DNA from: Verrucomicrobiota bacterium
Lineage (GTDB): Bacteria; Verrucomicrobiota; Verrucomicrobiia; Opitutales; UBA953
NCBI GenBank assembly: GCA_014193315.1
Contig: BJHS01000004.1
Location: 15,153 to 79,152 of the forward strand
Direction: 5' to 3'
Length of the DNA: 64,000 nt
The notes below the pieces were generated by a model, which saw only the letters and a list, made by a program, of their open reading frames with translations, made no database searches and was not told the origin of the DNA. Both the position numbers and the translations under genes were made by a program. Below are positions 10,613 to 19,916 of this stretch, one piece after another. Each line of letters starts with the position of its first letter. Positions within the stretch are counted from its first letter, which is position 1.

Positions 10613-10888
10613 GGATTCGCCGGGCATCCGGTCTTCCTTAGTCCGCCCGGCCTCCGCCGGTCGGGCCAAGGGATCGTGTCAGCGTCGGGTGGGGTGAGCG
10701 CCCTCGCTCAATCGCGCTTATCCAAGGTTGGTCAGCCCTGCCAGCGCGAGGGAGCCGCGAGGGTGCACGTGAGCACGGTGACACGGGGGCACGTAGAGAT
10801 GGCAGGGGTATGGGGGTGGCAGCGACGAGGGCAGCACACGGTGCTACCCTACCAATAATACCCAGCCTTCGACGCTGCCCTCGACCCT

Positions 10889-12100
10889 CTACCCAATTCT
10901 GCTCCAAAGCACCTTGAGGTAACGGCCTTCGGGGTGGTTGGAGACGTTGGGGTGGTCGCCGCCCGGTCCGGTGCGGTCGAAGATCTGGAGGCGCTTCTGG
11001 TAGCGGTGGGCGGCCTTGCTGACGAGGTCCTCGAAGGCCTCGGCGGACACCAGCCCGGAGCACGAGCAGGTCACGAACAGGCCGCCCGGGGCGACCAGCT
11101 GCATGGCGAGGACGTTGAGGTCGTTATACTTCTTGAGTCCCTCGGCCTCGAACTCCTCGTCGCGGCTATCGACGAACTTGGGCGGGTCGCACAGGACCAG
11201 GTCCCAGGTCTTGCCGTTCTTCTGCATCTGGCGGATCCAGGTGAAGGCGTCGGCGTGGACGAATTCGATGCGCGCGTTGTTCAGGTTCGCGTTGCGCTTG
11301 GCCATCTCGATCGCCTTCTCGTCGAGGTCGACCGCGGTCACCTCGGTGGCGCCCGCCCGTTTCGCCGCGATGGAGAAACCGCCCGTGTAGCAGCACAGAT
11401 CGAGCACCCGCAGGCCCTGGGCCAGGGCGCCGAAGCGACGGCGGTTGTCGCGTTGGTCGCAGAAGAAGCCGGTCTTGTGGCCTTCGGCGAAATCGACCTC
11501 TTGGACCATGCCGAACTCGCGGATCTTGACGAAGCGTACGGCCGACTTCGGGATGTCCGAGGGCATGATGCCCTCGACGCGGGCCACGTGGGCGTCGACC
11601 TGGACGATCTCGCGCTTGGTCCCGACCGCCTCGTGGAGGAGGGGGATCCAGCGCGGCAGTCTGCGCATCACCGCGTAGGATGAGACCTCGATGGAGAGCA
11701 CGTCGCCCAGGCGGTCGACGATCAAGCCCGACAGGAAATCGGCGTCGCCGTTGACCACGCGGTACGCGTCGGTGTCGGCGTCGAGTTTGAGCACGTCCTT
11801 GCGCAAGGCGGCGGCCCGACGGAGCGCCTGCTCGAACCAGGCATCATCCGGCTTGCCGGGGGTGTTCTTGAGGATGCGCAGCGCGATGGGGGCACCCGGG
11901 TTCCAGAACCCGTAGCCAATGAAGGACCCCTGCTTATCGTAGGCCGAGACGAGGTCGCCTTGGCGGGCGTCGGCGGAGACATCGCCCACCATCGAGCGGA
12001 ACACGTTCGGCTTGGACGTGAACGTCTTGAGCTGCACCCATGGCTTCTCGCGCGCGACGGGCGCGGGGATATTGGCAAGGCCACCCAAGGAGTCGGACAT
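10889..12100 (-). CDS. rlmI: Class I SAM-dependent rRNA methyltransferase, RlmI-like (PUA + methyltransferase)
   Basis: 403 aa; PUA-like N-terminus, FCDQRDNRRRFG, VLDLCCYTGGFSIAAKRAGA, LVLCDPPKF. Confidence 0.82.
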   Translation of the reverse strand: MSDSLGGLANIPAPVAREKPWVQLKTFTSKPNVFRSMVGDVSADARQGDLVSAYDKQGSFIGYGFWNPGAPIALRILKNTPGKPDDAWFEQALRRAAALRKDVLKLDADTDAYRVVNGDADFLSGLIVDRLGDVLSIEVSSYAVMRRLPRWIPLLHEAVGTKREIVQVDAHVARVEGIMPSDIPKSAVRFVKIREFGMVQEVDFAEGHKTGFFCDQRDNRRRFGALAQGLRVLDLCCYTGGFSIAAKRAGATEVTAVDLDEKAIEMAKRNANLNNARIEFVHADAFTWIRQMQKNGKTWDLVLCDPPKFVDSRDEEFEAEGLKKYNDLNVLAMQLVAPGGLFVTCSCSGLVSAEAFEDLVSKAAHRYQKRLQIFDRTGPGGDHPNVSNHPEGRYLKVLWSRIG

Positions 12101-12158
12101 GCCGAAAGGTTCAGGCTTGGACTGGACTTGGCAAGCCCCGCCCTTGGCGGGGTCGCGA

Positions 12159-12473
12159 TTAAGCGATGAAGCTGCAGATATACTGGCAAATCCCCGAGCC
12201 CACCGTGATCGTGAAGCCGGACTTCGGGGCCACGTAGAAGTGCGTCCCCGCGGCGTAGGTCTTCTCTTCCTTGGAGCCGTCCTGGATCACGACGCAGGAG
12301 CCATCGGTGATCTCCATGTTCTCGGCCTTATCGGTGCCGAAGTGGTAGGTGCCGGCGTAGATCAGCCCCACCGTCTTCTTCGCGCCATCGGCGGTGAGGA
12401 GGGTGTGGGAGACGACCTTGCCGTCGAAGTAGACATTGGCCTTGGCGATCGCGGTGACGTTTTTGAATTCCAT
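12159..12473 (-). CDS. ppnP: Pyrimidine/purine nucleoside phosphorylase (DUF1255 cupin)
   Basis: 104 aa; VYFDGKVVSHTLLTADGAKKTVGLIYAGTYHFGTDKAE and the C-terminal cupin pattern match PpnP. Confidence 0.85.
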   Translation of the reverse strand: MEFKNVTAIAKANVYFDGKVVSHTLLTADGAKKTVGLIYAGTYHFGTDKAENMEITDGSCVVIQDGSKEEKTYAAGTHFYVAPKSGFTITVGSGICQYICSFIA

Positions 12474-12701
12474 GAGACGGATTTGCTAAGGGGATGGGGA
12501 CGGAGGGTAAAGGGGAAAGGGGGGGGAGGGTAGAGGGAGTAGGTGGTAGGGAGTAGGTATCAGGGATTGGGTAGCAGGAGAGACGGGACGGGGCAAGCAG
12601 GCCTCGCTATGCTGCCGCCCAGATTTTGCCCCATGATGTCAAATCGCGACACCCACTCCCCGCTCCCCAACACCCAGCACCTAACCCCTAATCCCTATTA
12701 C

Positions 12702-14213
12702 CTACTTCGTCTTCACCACCTGATAATAAGCGATCGGTCCAAGTAACTCGCGGCCGTCGAGAGTCTTGGCACCGGTGAGTTTGATCTCGTGCACGAAGCC
12801 GGCGCGGACTTCCTTGAGGGGGAGCGTGAGGACTTTACCGTCGGCGCTCAGCGACCAGGCGGATTCGAGGGCGAGCTCGTCGACCTTCGGCGAGCCGTAG
12901 GTGGAATGGTACTTGTAGCGGAAACTGCGCAGCGCCGGGACGAGCGAGGCCTTGGCGAGGGGGGCGGTGAAACGCACCTCGAAGCCGGCGGTGGTCAGGT
13001 GCACGGTCTCGATCAGCGGCGGCAGGGTCTTCGGGGCCTCGATGCGGACGATGCCGTTGTTGCCGGCCCAGGAGAGGTGCGTCTTGCCGACGTGCAAGGC
13101 GCCGTCCGGGGCGAAGGCCAGCCGGTGGTTGCCGTTGCGCAGGGTTTTGGTGTCGAGGAACGGGATCATCGCGCCCTGATGGCCGCCGCCGATATCCTCG
13201 CCGACGAAGCGGACGAGCCGCGCGGCGTTCATCTCTCCGAACACCACCTGGCCGGCGAGCGCGCCCCACGACTTCGGGAACACCGCCGGTTGGGTCGGCG
13301 AATTGGAGAGCTCGCCTTGGATGAAGATACCGCCGGGTTGGGTGCGCAGCTTCTCCAGCTCTGGGACCGGCAGCGCGAGCGGGTCGCCTTTGTCCCAGCC
13401 CGGAGACCAGACCAGCGAGGCGGGGTGGCCGTTGAAGGAACCCTTGGTCACCACCTGCAGCGGGCTGCTCCCGCGCCAGTCCCCCTGGTTGTCGTTCACC
13501 AGCAGGCGACCTTGCCCGTCGAACCCGATGCCGTCCGGCGACCGGAAACCCGTCGCGAAAAGCTCAGCCGGCCCCCGGCCCCCGTCGGCGATCCGTACGA
13601 TGCAGCCCCGGTAGGGCACGCGGCCATACATGCGGCCGGCACCGCCGGTCTTGCCGCTCGCCAGCTGTTCGCGGGTGGCTTTGCCGATCTCCGACCAGGC
13701 GCCGCGAATCTCCTTGAAGATGCCCGCGCCGGAGGACGCCAGGTTGAGCGAGACGTAGAGAGCGCCATCGGGGCCGCGGGCCGGACCGAAGGCGAACTCA
13801 TGGTAATTGCCGGTCATCCCGAAGCCGTCCCAGAGCGTGCGGTAGCGGTCGGCCTTGCCGTCGCCGTCGGTGTCCTCGAGGCGGGTCAGTTCCGGGCGCT
13901 GCATCACGAGCAGGGCGCCTTGGCCGTCGGGCAGGAGCCCCAGCGGCTCGTGCAAGCCCTCGGCAAATTGCTTCCAGGCGCCGTCGGGCTGGCGGATGAA
14001 GACTTCGCCGCGGTGCAGAGCCACGGCCAGGCGGCCATCCTCGAGGAAGGCCAAGCCGCCCACCTGGTCATCCAGGCCGGCAGGCAGGTCGACTTTGGAG
14101 AGCGCGAAAGCCTCGGCCCAGCCATCCTTGGCCGGCTCGGTCGCCGACTTCTTGGCTGGGGCGGGATTCGGCGCGGCCACGGCCGCCGTGAGGAAGAGGA
14201 GAGAAGTGATCAC
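12702..14213 (-). CDS. Exported beta-propeller protein, glucose/sorbosone-dehydrogenase-like (PVC type)
   Basis: 503 aa, signal peptide, LAFLEDGRLAVALHRGEVF, DTDGDGKADRYRTLWDGFG, HEFAFGPARGPDGALYVSLN. Confidence 0.7.
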   Translation of the reverse strand: MITSLLFLTAAVAAPNPAPAKKSATEPAKDGWAEAFALSKVDLPAGLDDQVGGLAFLEDGRLAVALHRGEVFIRQPDGAWKQFAEGLHEPLGLLPDGQGALLVMQRPELTRLEDTDGDGKADRYRTLWDGFGMTGNYHEFAFGPARGPDGALYVSLNLASSGAGIFKEIRGAWSEIGKATREQLASGKTGGAGRMYGRVPYRGCIVRIADGGRGPAELFATGFRSPDGIGFDGQGRLLVNDNQGDWRGSSPLQVVTKGSFNGHPASLVWSPGWDKGDPLALPVPELEKLRTQPGGIFIQGELSNSPTQPAVFPKSWGALAGQVVFGEMNAARLVRFVGEDIGGGHQGAMIPFLDTKTLRNGNHRLAFAPDGALHVGKTHLSWAGNNGIVRIEAPKTLPPLIETVHLTTAGFEVRFTAPLAKASLVPALRSFRYKYHSTYGSPKVDELALESAWSLSADGKVLTLPLKEVRAGFVHEIKLTGAKTLDGRELLGPIAYYQVVKTK

Positions 14214-15064
14214 GGCAGGCGGACGGAGAGGGTGAAGGACTTGGCTTCGGCCGGAGTGAGCGTCAGCTGGCGGGTCGCGGCCTTCACGACCGAGCCGGTG
14301 GCGCAGGTTGTGGCCTCATCGAGCGGTAACACGACCGGTTTGGGCGTCGTCACCTCGAAGCGCCGCGCCAGGCCCGCGCCGTCGGCGACAATCGTCTCGC
14401 GGAACTGCGCCCCGTCGCGCTCATACTCGAAGGTCGGCAGGCCGGTGGCGTCGACCGTGTAGCCGCGGAACTTCACGCGTTTCTGCAGGGATTCGTCGGC
14501 CGGTAGGGACCAGAGCGTCTTGCCGAGCAGGGCCGCGGTGGCCTTGCCGTTGCTCTTGTAGTAGGCCCAGCAGTCGAGGAAATCGCCGCGCCAGACCGTG
14601 CGCAGGCGGCAGTCGCCGGCGTCGAAGCAGACGTTGAGGTCACCGGGCAGGGCGACCGCGATGGCCGCGGGGCCAACATTAGGTAGGAACATGCGCTGAA
14701 TCTCGGGCCGGCGGGCGGGGCGAGCCAGCGGATCCTTGGTGATCGCCGGCTTCTCCTTGAGACCGACGGAAGCCGTCAGCATGTGCTCGCGGATCGCGAG
14801 GAGCTTCTCTTCGCCGAGGTGCGCCATCGACGGCATCTCGATGACGTTATTGCGCTTCTTCTGCGGCTTGATCGACCACTCGACGAACTCCTTCGGCCTC
14901 TTCGCGTAGAGCTTGGAGATCTCTATCAACGACGGGCCGACGACCATCTGGTCCGGCAGGTGGCACGCGGCGCAGTTCTGCTCGTAGAGCAGTTTGCCAT
15001 CCTCGGCCGCCGCGGCGAAGGCGGCGCTGAGCGCGAGGAGAGGGGTGATGAACCAGCGGGGCAT
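14210..15064 (-). CDS. Exported cytochrome c domain protein
   Basis: 284 aa, signal peptide, CAACH heme motif; stop overlaps the start of the propeller gene (ATGA). Confidence 0.75.
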   Translation of the reverse strand: MPRWFITPLLALSAAFAAAAEDGKLLYEQNCAACHLPDQMVVGPSLIEISKLYAKRPKEFVEWSIKPQKKRNNVIEMPSMAHLGEEKLLAIREHMLTASVGLKEKPAITKDPLARPARRPEIQRMFLPNVGPAAIAVALPGDLNVCFDAGDCRLRTVWRGDFLDCWAYYKSNGKATAALLGKTLWSLPADESLQKRVKFRGYTVDATGLPTFEYERDGAQFRETIVADGAGLARRFEVTTPKPVVLPLDEATTCATGSVVKAATRQLTLTPAEAKSFTLSVRLP

Positions 15065-15162
15065 GGGGTGGGGGCGACAGGGTTAAGGGATTAGGGAATA
15101 GGGTATAGGAAGGGGGAGGCAAACCAGGAAGGGGATAGCGGTTGGGGGATAGTGGTCTTGTC

Positions 15163-15317
15163 AGGTAGGGACCAGCGTCCCTGCTGGTCCGCGGCCGAAA
15201 CGCGGGGTCTGGCTTCGCCTCGCGACAAGCCCGGCAACGGGGTCAGGCACCATCCCGCCAAGCGGGCTGAAGCCAGACCCCATGCCGGCGGCCGACCGGG
15301 GACGGTCAGCCCTACCT
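15163..15317. repeat. Palindromic intergenic element, copy 1 (~155 bp)
   Basis: Terminal AGGTAGGG/CCCTACCT and inner perfect 13-bp inverted repeat GGGGTCTGGCTTC (15204-15216)/GAAGCCAGACCCC (15269-15281); similar to copy 2 at 25731-25882. Confidence 0.85.
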
Positions 15318-15326
15318 GCGAGGCAG

Positions 15327-15396
15327 CAGGGACAGGGTCAGGGGCAGCTTGAGACACATTGCTTGTCTGCATCTACTGACCCTGCCCTTGTCCCTG
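15327..15396. repeat. Imperfect inverted repeat downstream of nuoF, possible terminator
   Basis: CAGGGACAGGGTCAGGGGCAG (15327-15347) versus CTGACCCTGCCCTTGTCCCTG (15376-15396). Confidence 0.5.
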
Positions 15397-15444
15397 AAAT
15401 TTCCTAACCGAGCCCAAGCCCTGGCCCGAGCCCCAGCTCTTAAC

Positions 15445-16794
15445 TTAAATCAACTTCAACGGGGGCACCGCTTCGCCCTGCTGGCGCTTGCGGATGGACT
15501 CGAGGTACTCGTCCTTGAACTTAGGGACGGCGGACTGGACGGGCCACGCGACGGCTTCGCCGTGGGCGCAGATCGTGCGGCCGGCCACCTGGTTCGCGAT
15601 GTCGAGGAGGAGGGGGACGTCGGTCTCGAGGCCGCCGCCGGTCGTGATGCGTTTCGTGACGCGGGAGAGCCAGAGGGAGCCTTCGCGACAGGGCGTGCAC
15701 TGGCCGCAGGTCTCGTGGGCGTAGAAGGCGTTGAGGTTGGAGAGCGCCTGGATCATCTCGACGGAGTCATCGAGGACGATGGTGCCGCCGGTGCCGAGGC
15801 CCGTGCCGCAAGCGGCGATGCTATTAGAGTCGAGGGGGATGTCCTCCACCGCCCAGTCGAACTCGGTGCCGTTGGCGAGCTTGCCCTTGAAGCGTTCGCC
15901 GATCTTGAGGATCTTGGTGGAGGAGCCGCCCGGGATGATCGCCTTGATCTTGCGTCCGTCGAGCGGGCCGCCGCAAAGGTCGTGGAGCAGTTCGCCGAAA
16001 GTGGCCTTGCCGGCTTCAATCTCGTAGAGGCCAGGGCGCTTCACCAAGCCGCTGACGCACCAGATATGCGTGCCGCTGTCGCCGGGGATACCAATCTTGG
16101 CGAACTCCGCGCCGCCAAAGGCAATCACGTGCTTCACCTGCGCCATCGTCTCCGCGTTGTTGACGATGGTCGGGCAGTTGTAGAGGCCGAGGACGGCGGG
16201 GAAATACGGGGGTTTGATGCGCGGGTAGCCGCGCTTGCCTTCGAGGGATTCGATCAAGCCGGTCTCTTCGCCGCAGACGTAGCAACCTCCGCCGCGGTGG
16301 ATGATGACTTCGCAGGAGTAGCCCGAGCCGAGGATGTTCTGGCCGAGGAAACCCTTGGCCTTCGCTTCAGCGATCGCCCGCTCGAGGATTTTGGCGCCGT
16401 GGACGAACTCGCCCCGGATATAGATGAAGGCCTGCTTGGCTTGGATGGCCCACGCGGTGATCGCGATGCCTTCTAGCATCTGGTGCGGATCCTGGTAGAT
16501 GATCTGGCGGTCTTTGTAGGTGCCGGGCTCGGATTCGTCGGCGTTGACGACGAGGTAGATGGGCTTGCCCGACTTACGGTCCAGGAACTTCCACTTCATC
16601 CCGGTCGGGAAGCCGGCGCCGCCGCGGCCGCGCAGGCCGGAGACTTCGACTTCCTTGCACACGTCCTCGGGCTTGAGGGCGACGGCTTTCTTGAGGGCTT
16701 CGTAACCGCCGTGGCGCAGGTAGCAGTCGATGTCGACCGTGTACCCCGGCTGGCGGAGGTTGGCGTAGATGAGAGGGCGTTCGACGGCGGGCAT
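15445..16794 (-). CDS. nuoF: NADH-quinone oxidoreductase subunit F
   Basis: LRGRGGAGFPTGMKW, NADESEPGTYKDRQI, CGEETGLIESLEGKRGYPR, ESCGxCxPCR-type ETCGQCTPCREG; start placed at MPAVERPL (the ORF track extends it upstream). Confidence 0.93.
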   Translation of the reverse strand: MPAVERPLIYANLRQPGYTVDIDCYLRHGGYEALKKAVALKPEDVCKEVEVSGLRGRGGAGFPTGMKWKFLDRKSGKPIYLVVNADESEPGTYKDRQIIYQDPHQMLEGIAITAWAIQAKQAFIYIRGEFVHGAKILERAIAEAKAKGFLGQNILGSGYSCEVIIHRGGGCYVCGEETGLIESLEGKRGYPRIKPPYFPAVLGLYNCPTIVNNAETMAQVKHVIAFGGAEFAKIGIPGDSGTHIWCVSGLVKRPGLYEIEAGKATFGELLHDLCGGPLDGRKIKAIIPGGSSTKILKIGERFKGKLANGTEFDWAVEDIPLDSNSIAACGTGLGTGGTIVLDDSVEMIQALSNLNAFYAHETCGQCTPCREGSLWLSRVTKRITTGGGLETDVPLLLDIANQVAGRTICAHGEAVAWPVQSAVPKFKDEYLESIRKRQQGEAVPPLKLI

Positions 16795-16814
16795 GTCGCT
16801 TAAGGATCGGGAGA

Positions 16815-17381
16815 TTAGCCGTTCCACTCGGGCGTGCCGGGGACGGGAGGGTTCTGGCCGTAGGACGGATCCTTGAGCGTGGCCTTGAGCTGGGCGGCGA
16901 ACTGGCCGGCGTCTTCGGGCTTCACGTTCTCGTGCATCGCGGCGTCGACGTGGACGACCGGGCCGCAGCCGCAGTCGGCGATGCATTCGACGAACTCCAG
17001 GGTGAAGTCGCCGTCGGGTGAGGTCTCGCCTCGCTTGCAGTTGAGGGACTGCTCGAGGTTCTCCATCAGCGCGTAGGAACCGCGCAGGGCGCAGGAGAGG
17101 GTGCGGCAGACGCGCACGTGGCGGCGGCCGATCGGCGACTGGCGATACATCGGGTAGAAGGTGACCACTTCGAGCACCTGCATCGGCGTCACGCCGACCT
17201 GTTCGGCGACCCAGGTCATGTCTTCTTGCGTGATGTAACCGCGGTCTTCCTGCACGAGGTGCAGGAGGGGCATCGTCGCGCTACGCTTCTGCGGATACTG
17301 CGCGATGATGGCGGGGGCCTGGGCGAGCGTCTCAGGCTTGAGCACGCGGGCGGGGGCGGAGGAAGCAGGGGATTCGTGCAT
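16815..17381 (-). CDS. nuoE: NADH-quinone oxidoreductase subunit E (2Fe-2S)
   Basis: VVTFYPMYRQSPIGRRHVRVCRTLSCALRG, ECIADCGCGPVVHVD. Confidence 0.9.
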   Translation of the reverse strand: MHESPASSAPARVLKPETLAQAPAIIAQYPQKRSATMPLLHLVQEDRGYITQEDMTWVAEQVGVTPMQVLEVVTFYPMYRQSPIGRRHVRVCRTLSCALRGSYALMENLEQSLNCKRGETSPDGDFTLEFVECIADCGCGPVVHVDAAMHENVKPEDAGQFAAQLKATLKDPSYGQNPPVPGTPEWNG

Positions 17382-17386
17382 GGTGT

Positions 17387-18613
17387 TTAGCGGTCGCATT
17401 CGCCCATGACGAAGTCGAGCGAACCGAGGATGGAAGCGACGTCGGTGAGGAAATTGCCGGGGACGATGGCGGGCAGGATGGAGAGCGAGACGAAGCTCGG
17501 GCCGCGGATGCGGAGGCGGTAGGGGACGCCGCCGCCGTGGGAGACGACGTAGAAGCCCAGGGCGCCCTTCGGGTTCTCCGCTTCGAAGTAGACCTCGCCG
17601 GCCGGGATCTGCGGGCCTTCGGTCACCAGCATGAAGTTCTGGATGAGCTCCTCCATCTTCGTCATCACCTTCGCCTTAGGCGGGAGGAAGATCTTCTTCG
17701 CGTCCTCGGCATACCAAGCGCCGCCGGGCATAGTCTTCACGACTTGGCGGACGATCCGGACCGACTGGCGCATCTCTTCCATCCGGACGAGGTAGCGGTC
17801 GAAGCAGTCGCCCTTGGCGCCGACGGGCACGTCGAAGTCATACTGCTCGTAGCCGGAGTAGGGTTTGTCCTTGCGGAGGTCGAACGGCACGCCGGACGCG
17901 CGGAGGTTCGGACCGGTGAGGCCGTAGGCGAGCGCCATCTCCTTGGAGATCGTGGCGATGCCTTCGGTGCGCTCGAGGAAGATGCCGTTGCGGGTGAGGA
18001 GCTTGTCGACCTCGTCGATCGTGCGTTCGACGCCGTCGCAGAAGGCCGAGACCTTGGCGAGCCAGCCGTCGGGGAGGTCGCGCGTCATGCCGCCGATGCG
18101 GGTGTAGCTGGTCGTGAAGCGGGCGCCGGTGAGCTCCTCGAAGAGCGAGTAGAGCTTCTCGCGCTCGTTGAAGGTGTACATGAACACCGTCCAGGCGCCG
18201 GTATCCATCGCGTAGACGCCGATGCCGAGGAGGTGGGACGAGAGGCGGGCCATCTCGCAGGTGAGCACGCGGATCGCCTCGCAGCGGGCGGGCAGCTTGA
18301 GGCCGGCGAGCTTCTCGACGGCAATCGCGTAGGCGACGTTGTTCGCGATGGGCGCGAGGTAGTCTAGGCGGTCCGTGTACGGGACGAACTGGTTGTACGT
18401 CATGTTCTCGGCGATCTTCTCGTCGCCGCGGTGCAGGTAGCCGATGACCGGGTCGCACTTCACGACCTTGTCGCCGTCGAGCTCGAGGCTCAGGCGGAGC
18501 ACGCCGTGCGTGGCCGGGTGGGAGGGGCCCATGTTGAGGGTCATGTTCTCCCCGCGCAGTTCTTCCGAACGGGCGGCGACGTCGCCGATGGAGATTTCCT
18601 TGGTGATCTTCAC
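17387..18613 (-). CDS. nuoD: NADH-quinone oxidoreductase subunit D
   Basis: MTLNMGPSHPATHGVLRLSLELDGD, DPVIGYLHRGDEKIAE, FVMGECDR C-terminus. Confidence 0.95.
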   Translation of the reverse strand: MKITKEISIGDVAARSEELRGENMTLNMGPSHPATHGVLRLSLELDGDKVVKCDPVIGYLHRGDEKIAENMTYNQFVPYTDRLDYLAPIANNVAYAIAVEKLAGLKLPARCEAIRVLTCEMARLSSHLLGIGVYAMDTGAWTVFMYTFNEREKLYSLFEELTGARFTTSYTRIGGMTRDLPDGWLAKVSAFCDGVERTIDEVDKLLTRNGIFLERTEGIATISKEMALAYGLTGPNLRASGVPFDLRKDKPYSGYEQYDFDVPVGAKGDCFDRYLVRMEEMRQSVRIVRQVVKTMPGGAWYAEDAKKIFLPPKAKVMTKMEELIQNFMLVTEGPQIPAGEVYFEAENPKGALGFYVVSHGGGVPYRLRIRGPSFVSLSILPAIVPGNFLTDVASILGSLDFVMGECDR

Positions 18614-18619
18614 CTTGAA

Positions 18620-19207
18620 TCAGGCTTTGGGTTTTTCCTCGGTCCAGGACTGGTCGAGCGCGGAGGGTTCGCCTTCGGAGAGCTTGCCGCCGTGCGAGAC
18701 GAACGGGCCGCCCATCATCGGGGCGGGCTCGACCTTCTGGCCGGTGACTTCCGCGACGTCGGCGGCGGGGAAGGGGACCTCGATGCCGGCGAGCGGGAAG
18801 TCCTTGCGGAGGGGGTGGTAAGGATACGCCTCCCACATCAGGATACGGCGCGGGTCCGGGTGGCCCTCGAAGACGATGCCGAACATGTCGAACGCCTCGC
18901 GTTCGTGCCAGTTGGCGCCGGGGTGCAGCGAGGAGACGCTCGGGACGCGGTCGTCGACGGCGTCGACGTGCAGGCGGACGTATTCTTTGCGCGTCGTGCT
19001 GAGCAGGTGGAGGACGACGCCGAAGCGCGTCGGGCGGTCCGACCATTCGGCGCCGCAAAGGTCGGCGAGGAGATCGAAGCCTTGCTCATCGCGCAGGAAG
19101 CGCACGGCGGCGAGGAGGTCGGCGCCTGCGACGCGGAACGTCGGCATATCCTTGCCCGCGAGGTCCTGTGAGGCGGGGAAGCGGGCGAGAAGGGTGGCGG
19201 CGTCCAT
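18620..19207 (-). CDS. nuoC: NADH-quinone oxidoreductase subunit C
   Basis: Start at [50 protein letters not shown]. Confidence 0.92.
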   Translation of the reverse strand: MDAATLLARFPASQDLAGKDMPTFRVAGADLLAAVRFLRDEQGFDLLADLCGAEWSDRPTRFGVVLHLLSTTRKEYVRLHVDAVDDRVPSVSSLHPGANWHEREAFDMFGIVFEGHPDPRRILMWEAYPYHPLRKDFPLAGIEVPFPAADVAEVTGQKVEPAPMMGGPFVSHGGKLSEGEPSALDQSWTEEKPKA

Positions 19208-19215
19208 GTCCGTGC

Positions 19216-19749
19216 TCAGCTGACGATCTTGGTCTCGACGGTGCGGCCGCGGAAGGTGCGCCGGAGGGAGCCGCCTTCGTTGCGGATCTTCTCCTGCAGG
19301 AGCATCATGCCGTCGAGGAGCGCCTCGGGGCGGGGCGGGCAACCGGAGATGTAGACGTCGACCGGGACGATGTTGTCCACGCCCTGCAGGGTGGCGTAGG
19401 AGCGGTACATGCCGCCGGTGGAGGCGCAGGCGCCCATCGCGACGACCCACTTGGGCTCGGCCATCTGGTCGTAGATGCGGCGGACGACCTCGGCCATCTT
19501 GTAGGTGACGGTGCCGGCGACGATCATGCAGTCGGCCTGGCGGGGGGAGAAGCGCATGACCTCCATGCCGAAGCGGGAGATGTCGAAACGGGAGCCGCCG
19601 GAGGCCATGAGCTCGATGGCGCAGCAGGCCAGGCCCATGGGCATCGGCCAGACGGAGTGACTCCGGACCCAGTTCACGACGGCGTCGGCACGGGTCACGA
19701 TGACCTCGCCCTCGACCTTGCTGTTATACCCGAAATCGGATTTGACCAT
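19216..19749 (-). CDS. nuoB: NADH-quinone oxidoreductase subunit B
   Basis: [59 protein letters not shown]; start at MVKSDFGY. Confidence 0.95.
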   Translation of the reverse strand: MVKSDFGYNSKVEGEVIVTRADAVVNWVRSHSVWPMPMGLACCAIELMASGGSRFDISRFGMEVMRFSPRQADCMIVAGTVTYKMAEVVRRIYDQMAEPKWVVAMGACASTGGMYRSYATLQGVDNIVPVDVYISGCPPRPEALLDGMMLLQEKIRNEGGSLRRTFRGRTVETKIVS

Positions 19750-19916
19750 GGTGGTTCGGGCGGAAGGTAGAAGAGCCCCCCTAGGGAGCAAGTGAGAAGG
19801 GCGAAAAAGGCGTTATTACCGCTTCTAATCGGGGTTGTATGGTCTCCGCAGCGGGCCGCCGGTCGTTCGGCCCCATCCCTCTCGCCCTCCGCCGTGGTTT
19901 TGCCCTAGAAGCGGGT

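Noticed and set aside
15091-15372. 93-aa minus ORF, sharing the peptide AAD(Q/E)QGRWSLP with the ORF at 25527-25790
   Set aside because: The shared peptide is explained by the palindromic intergenic element and not by a conserved protein; poor coding character.
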